Made by a program: the position numbers and the translations under genes. A DNA stretch of 35,287 nt from an uncultured Calothrix sp. (lineage in GTDB: Bacteria; Cyanobacteriota; Cyanobacteriia; Cyanobacteriales; Nostocaceae), in assembly GCA_937973965.1 (NCBI GenBank), contig CALJJQ010000165.1, positions 1 to 35,287 on the forward strand, in the 5' to 3' direction. The notes below the pieces were generated by a model that was given only the letters and a program-made list of their open reading frames with translations, was not told where the DNA came from and did not search any database. Below are positions 26,408 to 33,588 of this stretch, in pieces (position 1 is the stretch's first letter; every line of letters begins with the position of its first letter).

Positions 26408-26541
26408 TCGCTTTCTCTCAAAGCTTTTTTATTTTTTGGGAGTCGGGAATTGGGAGTAGTTTATAACGAAAAATATGCCGTTTGAACCTATTTACAATAT
26501 ACCTTTCTCATTCTGTTGAGATACATAATAACCCTCCCCAT

Positions 26542-26563
26542 CCCTCCCCGATATCGAGGAGGG
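26542..26563. repeat. CCCTCCCCGA palindromic repeat (copy 2)
   Basis: This 22-bp palindrome differs from 20051-20072 by one base and is preceded by a partial unit CCCTCCCCAT. It is placed between the convergent PhyH-like and PD-(D/E)XK-like genes. Confidence 0.7.
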
Positions 26564-26749
26564 TGAGCTTTAGAGTGCGGGTAGAATTGTCTTCCATTTG
26601 CTTGGGAAACGCTAAAAGTGGTTGATAAAGTATTGATTGACACTTCTCAAACATCCTCTTATCGTCTTTACATAATTTTTTGGCGAGTGCATAAACGGCA
26701 TGATACAACAAATAAATTAAAAATATTAATTCCATATAAATATTTTCCC

Positions 26750-27349
26750 CTACTCCCCACTCCCTATTCCCTTTTCCCTATTCCCTATAAATAATTGTGA
26801 ATAATATTTTTGTCGCCACTGTTCCAAATTGTCAATGGAAATAGATTGAGTCACCACATTCATACTATTACCACGCCAACTCACATCTGCATCAGTTGTA
26901 AACACACCACAAGTCAAATATTCCCGTTGAATATCCCAATACTCGCTAAAACGACTTTTCAAAGTCATCACCTGTTCAAAAACCTTATTGCGGTGCTTGT
27001 TACGACGCTTACGTTCCGTTGCACCAGTTGCTTCTGTGTCAATAAATTTAGTTTCAATTAAAAATAAACTTCCAGTCGTAGTTAAATAAACAAAATCACA
27101 TTTACCTAAGTCTGTATAATCGGCGATGGGAGATTTTTCAAATAAAAGTAACTCGGAACAACTAGGAAATAAATTGTGAATATTCAAAAATAAGTAAGCT
27201 TGCAATAGTAATTCCTTATCATAGGGAAAACAGACGACCCCCTCAAAAAAACGACGAATATCGAGTTGAGACTGTGGTTGAATTTTCCGACAATAGCTAA
27301 CAAACTTATTCAGTTCATCTGCGGTCATGTAATATTGCTTCATTCTCAT
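26750..27349 (-). CDS. Uncharacterised protein with PD-(D/E)XK nuclease-like core
   Basis: I do not recognise a family for this 199-residue protein. The central part has a hydrophobic strand with Asp85 (KCDFVYLTTTG) followed 14 residues later by Glu99-Thr-Lys101 (LFLIETKFID), the spacing and setting of a PD-(D/E)XK nuclease active site. Glu66 is a possible helix-borne third acid. A basic segment follows (ATERKRRNKHRNK). The start is uncertain: ATG at 27349, with further Met codons at residues 3 and 8. The last dozen residues (IGNREKGIGSGE) are encoded by GGGAATAGGGA-type repeat DNA. It is convergent with the PhyH-like gene and has no methylase or helicase partner nearby. Confidence 0.65.
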   Translation of the reverse strand: MRMKQYYMTADELNKFVSYCRKIQPQSQLDIRRFFEGVVCFPYDKELLLQAYLFLNIHNLFPSCSELLLFEKSPIADYTDLGKCDFVYLTTTGSLFLIETKFIDTEATGATERKRRNKHRNKVFEQVMTLKSRFSEYWDIQREYLTCGVFTTDADVSWRGNSMNVVTQSISIDNLEQWRQKYYSQLFIGNREKGIGSGE

Positions 27350-27477
27350 TATTGCCGCACAATACGCCCTAGTATAAAAATATACAATTTTTAAGCGGAG
27401 TCAAACATCCGCAGATGTAACCATAAGTTGCTTTATTAGCCATTTTACTCAGTTATTATACGGATGACAACTAAGTT

Positions 27478-27966
27478 ATGCAAATTGCACCGGATAGCTT
27501 TTCTTGGTTTGATGTACCAGAACAAGCAAAAAAATTACTAATTCAAGCTGCCCAAACATGGGAAAATACCCAAGAGTCGGAACAATATATCAACCAAGCT
27601 TTGGAAATCACCAATAATAATATTGATGTTTTGGTTGCAGCCTATAGATATTTTTATTATAAGCATAATTACTTAATGGCATTAAAAGCTGTGGAAAATG
27701 TCATGTTATGGGTACAGAAAAATGAAAATTTACCATCTAATCAACAGGAATTGAAGCAAATTATTTTACAACGTCTTCATGATGCCGAAATTCGTCTATA
27801 TATAAATGCCTATTCTGCTTCTGGTTTAATTTTAGCTAAACTAGGAAAAGTTGAAACTGCACAGGAAATATGTCAGTTTATTCAAGAGATTGATGTCAAT
27901 CATGAGTATTTAAGTGCAGAAATTTTACTCGATATTTTAACCCGTTCACCAGAAGAGGAGGATTGA
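27478..27966 (+). CDS. TPR-like helical protein of unknown function
   Basis: This 162-residue, almost entirely helical protein has helix pairs like tetratricopeptide repeats: SEQYINQALEITNNNIDVLVAAYRYFYYKHNYLMALKAVENVM and YSASGLILAKLGKVETAQEICQFI. No membrane segment or signal peptide is present. The acidic end is SPEEED. It stands in the same orientation as the cupin gene (gap 166 nt, filled by repeat arm B) and the ArsC-like gene further on. The three may work together, possibly in nitrogenase or metal-cofactor handling, which I infer only from the ArsC-like neighbour. Confidence 0.7.
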   Translation: MQIAPDSFSWFDVPEQAKKLLIQAAQTWENTQESEQYINQALEITNNNIDVLVAAYRYFYYKHNYLMALKAVENVMLWVQKNENLPSNQQELKQIILQRLHDAEIRLYINAYSASGLILAKLGKVETAQEICQFIQEIDVNHEYLSAEILLDILTRSPEEED

Positions 27967-27969
27967 AAT

Positions 27970-28042
27970 AATTCGTAATAGCCTACGGCAAGCCGCTTCG
28001 CGTCTACGTAATACCCGTTACGCGGGAAGCAAGCTACGTAAT
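27970..28042 (-). repeat. 73-bp repeat, arm B of an inverted pair
   Basis: This is the reverse complement of 25564-25636 with two base differences. It begins 3 nt after the TPR-like gene's stop codon and fills most of the gap to the cupin gene. Confidence 0.9.
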
Positions 28043-28132
28043 TTGTAATTGACACCCTGTTTCCTACTTCCTGAAAGTTTTAGGTTAAATATATTTGCTA
28101 TTTTGCATTTCCTAGTTTCTTTCGATTACAAT

Positions 28133-28765
28133 ATGAAAAATAAAGATTGGTTAGTTACCGATGATGGTTCTTTTGTGCTTTGTCAATCTGCACGGAAGTG
28201 GGATTTATTACAGGAGAATTATCGTTTGTATCGGTTTCTAACGGAATTGGAAGATGTTTTCAAGGGTGCAATTCAAAATATTGATGTTGAGGTCAGCTAT
28301 TTACCTAATATCAGGATGTTAGTCAGAAAATTAATCCTGAATTCCTATTGGGTACGTAGTCGATTTTCCCTACCTGATCCACAAACAGGGGTATCTGTGG
28401 AGATTCTTTATGATGAGTTAGGATTTCCTTTTACTTTCCAGACTGTTAGTTTTGCTCCTGGGACTAGATCTACTATTCACAATCATGGTACGTGGGGAGT
28501 TGTGGCAATTTTGCAAGGGGAAGAAAAAAATTTTCTCTGGAGAAGTAAAACTCCTGTGGAAATAGCAAATACGGGAAAATGTGTTGAACAAACAGGGGAA
28601 ATCATTCTCAATACTGGGGATATGATTAGTTTTACACCTGGTGCAATTCACAGTGTGGAAGCATTGGGAGAAAAACCAACGGTGACGTTAAATCTCTACG
28701 GTGAAACTGACCCGAAACGACGGTTTGAATATGATTTAGAACAGGGGAAAGTGGTGCGATTTTAG
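28133..28765 (+). CDS. Cupin protein, cysteine dioxygenase-like
   Basis: This 210-residue protein has a cupin fold in its second half. Metal ligands are His116 and His118 (TIHNHGTWGVVAILQGEEKN) and His173 (FTPGAIHSVEAL), matching cupin motifs 1 and 2. The N-terminal half (LQENYRLYRFLTELEDVFKG... RMLVRKLILNSYWVRS) is helical, as in cysteine dioxygenase-like proteins. I chose the ATG at 28133; a TTG at 28049 extends the frame, but the added residues are encoded next to repeat DNA and look non-family. The substrate is unknown. An ArsC-like nitrogenase-associated gene lies 187 nt downstream in the same orientation. Confidence 0.78.
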   Translation: MKNKDWLVTDDGSFVLCQSARKWDLLQENYRLYRFLTELEDVFKGAIQNIDVEVSYLPNIRMLVRKLILNSYWVRSRFSLPDPQTGVSVEILYDELGFPFTFQTVSFAPGTRSTIHNHGTWGVVAILQGEEKNFLWRSKTPVEIANTGKCVEQTGEIILNTGDMISFTPGAIHSVEALGEKPTVTLNLYGETDPKRRFEYDLEQGKVVRF

Positions 28766-28809
28766 ATTACTCTGCGGTCGATCCGCTTCGCGTCTATGGA
28801 TTTTGGATT
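28765..28809 (+). repeat. ATTACTCTGCG / CGTCTATGGATTTTGGATT element (copy 2)
   Basis: This element has the same ends as 25335-25384 with a different centre (GTCGATCCGCTTCG). It starts at the cupin stop codon. Confidence 0.65.
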
Positions 28810-28952
28810 GTAAATATTGGATACATTCCCTGCATTTTGATGAAGTGAGCGATAAGTGTTGAGTAATGGGTTGATTTTCCCACTGCTCCCCACTTACTTC
28901 AAGTTTTGGATTTTTTTGCAGAAAGTTGCGCTGAGAGGATGTTGGAAATTAA

Positions 28953-29429
28953 ATGGCTAAAGTTGTTTTCTACGAAAAACCTGGTTGTAAGAATAATACT
29001 AAGCAAAAAGTCCTATTGACTGCTGCTGGTCATGATTTGGAAGCTCATGATATTCGTACCTACAATTGGACTCCACAAAAGTTACGGGTGTTTTTTGGAA
29101 ATCGTCCGATTTCTGAGTGGTTTAATCCTACTGCTCCTAGAATCAAGTCTGGTGAGGTGATTCCAGAAAAATTAAATGCTGATAGTGCTTTAGCGCTGAT
29201 GATTGCTGACCCTCTGTTGATTCGTCGTCCCTTGATTCAAGTTGGCGATCGCTATGAGGTGGGTTTTGATGTGGAGCGGATTCACGCATGGATCGGTCTC
29301 CAACCTGTTGACCCCTCCCAAGCAAATACTAGTCTAGAATTAATGCAGCAAGATTTACAAACCTGCTCACATCACCACGATTCTCATCACCACCACGACG
29401 CACAGGGTAATTGTAGTCATTCACATTAG
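28953..29429 (+). CDS. ArsC/Spx-family nitrogenase-associated protein with His-rich tail
   Basis: This 158-residue protein has a thioredoxin-like fold of the ArsC/Spx superfamily and resembles proteins annotated as nitrogenase-associated. The N-terminal redox loop is FYEKPGCKNN with Cys12 in the ArsC active-cysteine position. Family blocks ISEWFNPTAPRIKSGE, MIADPLLIRRPLIQVGDRYEVGFD and IHAWIG follow. The last 25 residues are a His/Asp/Ser tail (CSHHHDSHHHHDAQGNCSHSH) that should bind Ni, Zn, Cu or similar metals. True arsenate reductases lack such a tail. No nif genes are in the window, so the nitrogenase link rests on family naming only. Confidence 0.8.
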   Translation: MAKVVFYEKPGCKNNTKQKVLLTAAGHDLEAHDIRTYNWTPQKLRVFFGNRPISEWFNPTAPRIKSGEVIPEKLNADSALALMIADPLLIRRPLIQVGDRYEVGFDVERIHAWIGLQPVDPSQANTSLELMQQDLQTCSHHHDSHHHHDAQGNCSHSH

Positions 29430-30398
29430 TACCCGACTAACCTCAAAATAACGGGTGAAGGTTAGGGAGTAGGAATTAGTGAGTAGTCCCCCTATAGACA
29501 ATTAAAATATTTAGCTTTAGCTTGTGATATAAAGCAGATCGACCGAAAGATGGGGGGAGTAGTAAGTTGGGAGTGGGGAAAAACCAATTTCATTCTGGTG
29601 TCAGCAATACATGTAGACTACTCCCTACTCCCTCTGCATCAAGTGAGATTTCTATATCAAAAATAAATTCGGAAAAGTTGGCTTTTAGCTGATAAGTGGT
29701 TATACTATTCCTCGTCTATCTATACCCTATTTTAATCCTACAAAGCGATACAAGATGGCAGTTTGGTATTGATTTGTGATGGCGTATCGTGTATTTTCAG
29801 ATGAAAATCTACCATTGCAATTATTTATTGTTGATTGCATCAATCAGTACTGGGTGTATTTTTAAATTCATTATCTGTATCTAAAAAAACATCATAATTT
29901 CTCAACATGATTATGTCATCAAAACATGACAATTAGGTTTTTGCAAACTCTGCAAATGTTAAGAAATTATTTTTCTATCCTGATAGCTATTAATTAAATA
30001 TGCATAAAGAATTCGATTGTCTCAAATATAAATTGTCATTGAGATAGGGTTAATTATGTATAAGTAAATTTTCTTGTGTGGAGGGATTAGTGAGTAGGGA
30101 TTAGGGTAATACTTAACAGCTAAAAGCTTATTTAAGAATTTTGAGGAAAAATTCAGTATTTCTTGAATTATCAGGACTTACACAAGGACAACCTAAACAC
30201 CGTCATTGCGACGTAAGGTAGACGCGAAGCGACTTCTTGCAAAGTAGCAATCCCAAACACCTAATTTCTCGTAATGAGTGCGTAAGTCCTAAATTATCAA
30301 AAAATATTTCTGTAAAAATCCTGATATATAGGCAATTGGTGCAGATATTTCTGGATACTGGTAAAAGCGAGGGGAAATTTCTGGGAAAGGGAGCAAGT
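29430..30398. other. Long AT-rich spacer before the dynamin-like gene
   Basis: No gene is seen in 969 nt. It contains GGGAGTAGG/ACTCCCTACTCCC repeats (about 29465-29490 and 29615-29640), an AT-rich stretch (29700-30110), a GTCAT-N6-ATGAC inverted repeat (29915-29930 region) and a MITE-like element (30173-30290). Confidence 0.6.
30173..30290. mobile_element. MITE-like element, 118 bp
   Basis: The ends AGGACTTAC (30173-30181) and GTAAGTCCT (30282-30290) are perfect 9-bp terminal inverted repeats. Flanking 8-mers GAATTATC (30165-30172) and AAATTATC (30291-30298) match at 7 of 8 bases, like a target duplication. There is no coding capacity for a transposase. The inside carries AGACGCGAAGCG, the same motif as the repeats at 25477-25636. 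AGGACTTACGCA-type ends are common among cyanobacterial non-autonomous elements. Confidence 0.75.
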
Positions 30399-33008
30399 AT
30401 GAACAGGGATAACGCAGTTGAACAATTGCGTCATTATCAGGAGTATGGGGAGTCGATTCTTCACTTTATTAATGCTGCGGTGGAAAGTCCTCCACCGAAA
30501 CAAAGTTGGGTGCAAACAAGTATTAATGAGAGCATACAAAGGCTCAAGTATCATGCACAGCGTACAGTAGAAATTGCTGCATCCCCTGTGAAAATCGGGA
30601 TTATGGGGGAGTTTAGTAGTGGGAAAACCCTATTAATTGGTAGTTTAATTGGTTATGCTGACGCTTTACCTGTGAGTGAAACCCCGACTACGGGAAATGT
30701 GACGGCTATTCGTTTAATTCAGCAAGCAGAATTTAAGACAACGGAAGTTAGTGAATTTACGGTGCGATATTTGACCCATGAGGGGGTACGGGAGTGTTTG
30801 CGGTACATGCTCAAGGAGGTGGAAACCCGTGCAAGTGTAGCCAAATTTCCTCCAGCTGCACTGACAACTTTGCGCAGTTTACAGCCAACTACATTTGTTG
30901 ATAGTAAAAGTATTTTGGCTTGGTGTGAACAAGCTTGGAATCAAACCCAAAGTTTAGAGTTGCGATCGCTATTACGGGAATTGGTGGTTTTTGTTCGCAC
31001 TTATACTTTATTTGGGATTGAAATTTGCGGAAAAAGTTATCGTATTAATCGCGAAACCGCAAATCAGGGGTTACGGTTAGCGGAACCACCGATGAATATT
31101 TTGGAGTTGGGGTTTGAGCGGATTCCCATTCCCTATAAACAATGGGATGGGATTGATCGACCCAATGTAGATGATTTGCGGAATACATTTAGCTTGATTG
31201 GTCGGATTGATGTGACAGTGAAGGTTTCACGGGAAATTTGGGATTTATCGGCTTTACAAGGGACAAATGAGTTGATTTTACTTGATTTTCCCGGTTTAGG
31301 CGCAGCTGATTCCAGTGTCCGGGATACCTTTTTATCGTTGCGGGAATTGGCAGAAGTACAAACCATCCTGTTGCTATTGAATGGTAGATATCCAGGGGGT
31401 GCAACCGCATCAAAAATTCGTACTATGTTGGAGCAGGATAAGGGAGAAGACCTAAAGGAGCGGATTATCGTTGGTGTCGGTCGTTTTAATCAGTTACCTT
31501 TGACGGTTGCGGAGGAGCGAGCAATTGATAGTTTACTTAGTAGTCATGATTTGACTGGGGATGAGTCGATTTTTTCGGTATTTGCAGAACCTCTGTCGGA
31601 GGAGATGGTGTTAGAGCAGATACCGATATTAAAGTTGACAATGGCTAGTGCAAGTAATTTGACTACCCAACCGAAGAATATTGTTTTACTTTCACAGTTG
31701 TATGGGTTGAGTAAGTTAGATGAGTTATCGAGTTTGTTACAAATTTGTTCACCGGAATTTAAATCGGAGTTAGAACAGCTTTTACAAACGGATGATTGGG
31801 AATTACGGGATAAATGGCGACGTTTAGGGGAGCAAATTATTCCTTCGGGTTATTTACATAAACAGATTTGTGATTTTGCTGACGATGGTGGTTTAGCAAG
31901 ATTACGGGGATTGTTGAATGAGCATGTGACAATTCACGGAATGCAGCAGCTATTGGCAGATGTGCAGCGCGTCGCGGCAGATTTGCGTACTGAACAGTTG
32001 GAGTTAGAAAAAATACTCCAAGAAGTGGCCGCCTATATTCCTGCGGTGGAAAATCCTTCCTTTGTGACTTTGCGTCAGGGGATTGAAAATCTAGTGACAA
32101 TTTATCGTCAGTATCAAGCGGAATTGGAACAGCAACCAATTCTAACTAATCGGACAGGAATTGCCGTGAGTGAATTAGTGAAAAATGAACTTACTCATAA
32201 AATCTTTTTTGACTGGAGTGAATGGAACATATTATTTGACCGGACTAAAGGGGGGAAAATCTCCTTAAATAAAGTCATGCGCTTTTTTGAAGAAGATGAA
32301 GCAGATGACCCGATTCCAACCCAAGGAGACGATTTTTATCCGGTATTTGTGCAAACTGTCGATGAAATGCAAGAATTTGCCCATACTCAAATGAGTGAAG
32401 CGGTGGCTGATTGGTTCAGTAAATTGGCTCATACAGTGGAAACTGAGCGTAGTAAAATTGACCTGATTTTGCAACCCCAAATGGAAGCCTATATCCAGGA
32501 GAGTTTTGGTAATCGCTCGACAAAGTTGTTTCGGAATTTGATTCGGGCAATTGACCCAGTGAACAAATGGCAACAAATGATACTTACTCGTAGTGGATTA
32601 ACGGAGAATACCACACCCATAAATGCCAATGCTTTATTTCCCTTAGCAAGACGGGATGCGCGTCACCAAATTGGCCAGATTTTTGACTGGAGTCCCCATA
32701 AGAAATACCCAAGTCAGGGACGACCTTTTAATCATCAAATTGCTGTACTTCGTTTGCGAAATGAAATTACTGCGAGTTTAGGATTACATTTGGTGCAGTA
32801 TGTGAGTTTATTAACTCAACAAACCAAATTATCTTTTTCCGTTGCGACGAAGGAAATTGTTGATAGTTTGCAAGATTTACTGAAGTCGAAAAATGAACCG
32901 TTGCTGAGATATATTGCTGCTGCGGAAGATAAACCGGTTTCTGGTCAACCTGCTTGGTTAGAAAATTTATCTCAGTTAGTGGCTGTTTCTTTTCCCGGTG
33001 CGGAATAG
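30399..33008 (+). CDS. Dynamin-like large GTPase
   Basis: This 869-residue protein has a GTPase domain near the N-terminus: G1 loop GEFSSGKT (70-77), G2-like TPTTGNVTAIRL, G3 DFPG (Asp296-Gly299, in LLDFPGLGAADSSVRDTF). The expected G4 TKxD/NKxD is replaced by GVGRFNQLP (about 359-367), so base recognition is unusual. The long C-terminal part is largely helical with no clear membrane helix, as in stalk regions of bacterial dynamin-like or SrfC-like proteins. The start ATG at 30399 has AGGGAG 6 nt upstream. The frame opens at 30237, but those 54 codons start in the MITE-like element. An Hsp70/actin-like ATPase gene follows 580 nt downstream in the same orientation. Confidence 0.8.
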   Translation: MNRDNAVEQLRHYQEYGESILHFINAAVESPPPKQSWVQTSINESIQRLKYHAQRTVEIAASPVKIGIMGEFSSGKTLLIGSLIGYADALPVSETPTTGNVTAIRLIQQAEFKTTEVSEFTVRYLTHEGVRECLRYMLKEVETRASVAKFPPAALTTLRSLQPTTFVDSKSILAWCEQAWNQTQSLELRSLLRELVVFVRTYTLFGIEICGKSYRINRETANQGLRLAEPPMNILELGFERIPIPYKQWDGIDRPNVDDLRNTFSLIGRIDVTVKVSREIWDLSALQGTNELILLDFPGLGAADSSVRDTFLSLRELAEVQTILLLLNGRYPGGATASKIRTMLEQDKGEDLKERIIVGVGRFNQLPLTVAEERAIDSLLSSHDLTGDESIFSVFAEPLSEEMVLEQIPILKLTMASASNLTTQPKNIVLLSQLYGLSKLDELSSLLQICSPEFKSELEQLLQTDDWELRDKWRRLGEQIIPSGYLHKQICDFADDGGLARLRGLLNEHVTIHGMQQLLADVQRVAADLRTEQLELEKILQEVAAYIPAVENPSFVTLRQGIENLVTIYRQYQAELEQQPILTNRTGIAVSELVKNELTHKIFFDWSEWNILFDRTKGGKISLNKVMRFFEEDEADDPIPTQGDDFYPVFVQTVDEMQEFAHTQMSEAVADWFSKLAHTVETERSKIDLILQPQMEAYIQESFGNRSTKLFRNLIRAIDPVNKWQQMILTRSGLTENTTPINANALFPLARRDARHQIGQIFDWSPHKKYPSQGRPFNHQIAVLRLRNEITASLGLHLVQYVSLLTQQTKLSFSVATKEIVDSLQDLLKSKNEPLLRYIAAAEDKPVSGQPAWLENLSQLVAVSFPGAE

Positions 33009-33588
33009 TGATTTGTAATACCCGCTACGCGGGAAGCAAGCTACGTAATTTGTAATTTGTAATTCGTAATACTGTTTTTATATGAATTGCAGATAACAAG
33101 TTGTCTGAAGCGAGGAGGAAGGATGAAGCAATCTCATAATCGCAACTGAGAACAATAGTTATCAAACTGGATATGGATAGGGTTTATATTTGACAATGAT
33201 TTTTTTTTGATTCTATCTGTTAGCTAATTTGAGGTAATTGGTCTAAATATTATTTGTAGAGTTTCCCGGTACTTCATCGGATTTGAAAATACTATATCTG
33301 GTAGAGTTTGTGTGATTAACTGTGATTAAAAGGTAAAAATTTCAAGTTAAAAAGCGAAAGTAATTAACAGTTGACGGTTAATAGTCACCAGTCATCAGTC
33401 AACGGCACGCTATTTTTCACGACTTAAATAGGATTGCTGTAGATTCTATTTTACTTGGAAATAAATGAAACTAGAATAATTAACGGTCATAGAACCTGAT
33501 ATGTGGCGACCATTAGCGTAAACGATATAATTCAATGTATATTTCACCGATTTCCCTATTACGAGAGGCAATTTCAGGAATATATCAA
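33009..33588. other. Spacer between GTPase and Hsp70-like genes
   Basis: No gene is seen in 580 nt. It contains a half copy of the 73-bp repeat (33015-33049) just after the GTPase stop, repeated TTTGTAAT units (33041-33070), and AACAGTTGAC/GTCAAC repeats (33363-33405) like those upstream of the Uma2 gene. The length would allow a separate promoter for the Hsp70-like gene. Confidence 0.6.
33015..33049 (-). repeat. Half copy of the 73-bp repeat
   Basis: This is the reverse complement of the first half of 25564-25636 (GTAATACCCGCTACGCGGGA then AGCAAGCTACGTAAT). The core CCCGCTACGCGGG is itself a hairpin. Confidence 0.85.

Noticed and set aside
26508-26735. Minus-strand open frame of 75 codons
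   Set aside because: Its end is made of the CCCTCCCCGA repeat and the rest shows no domain or ribosome site.
30237-30398. N-terminal extension of the dynamin-like GTPase
   Set aside because: The added codons begin inside the MITE-like element, while the ATG at 30399 has a good ribosome site and directly precedes the GTPase domain.
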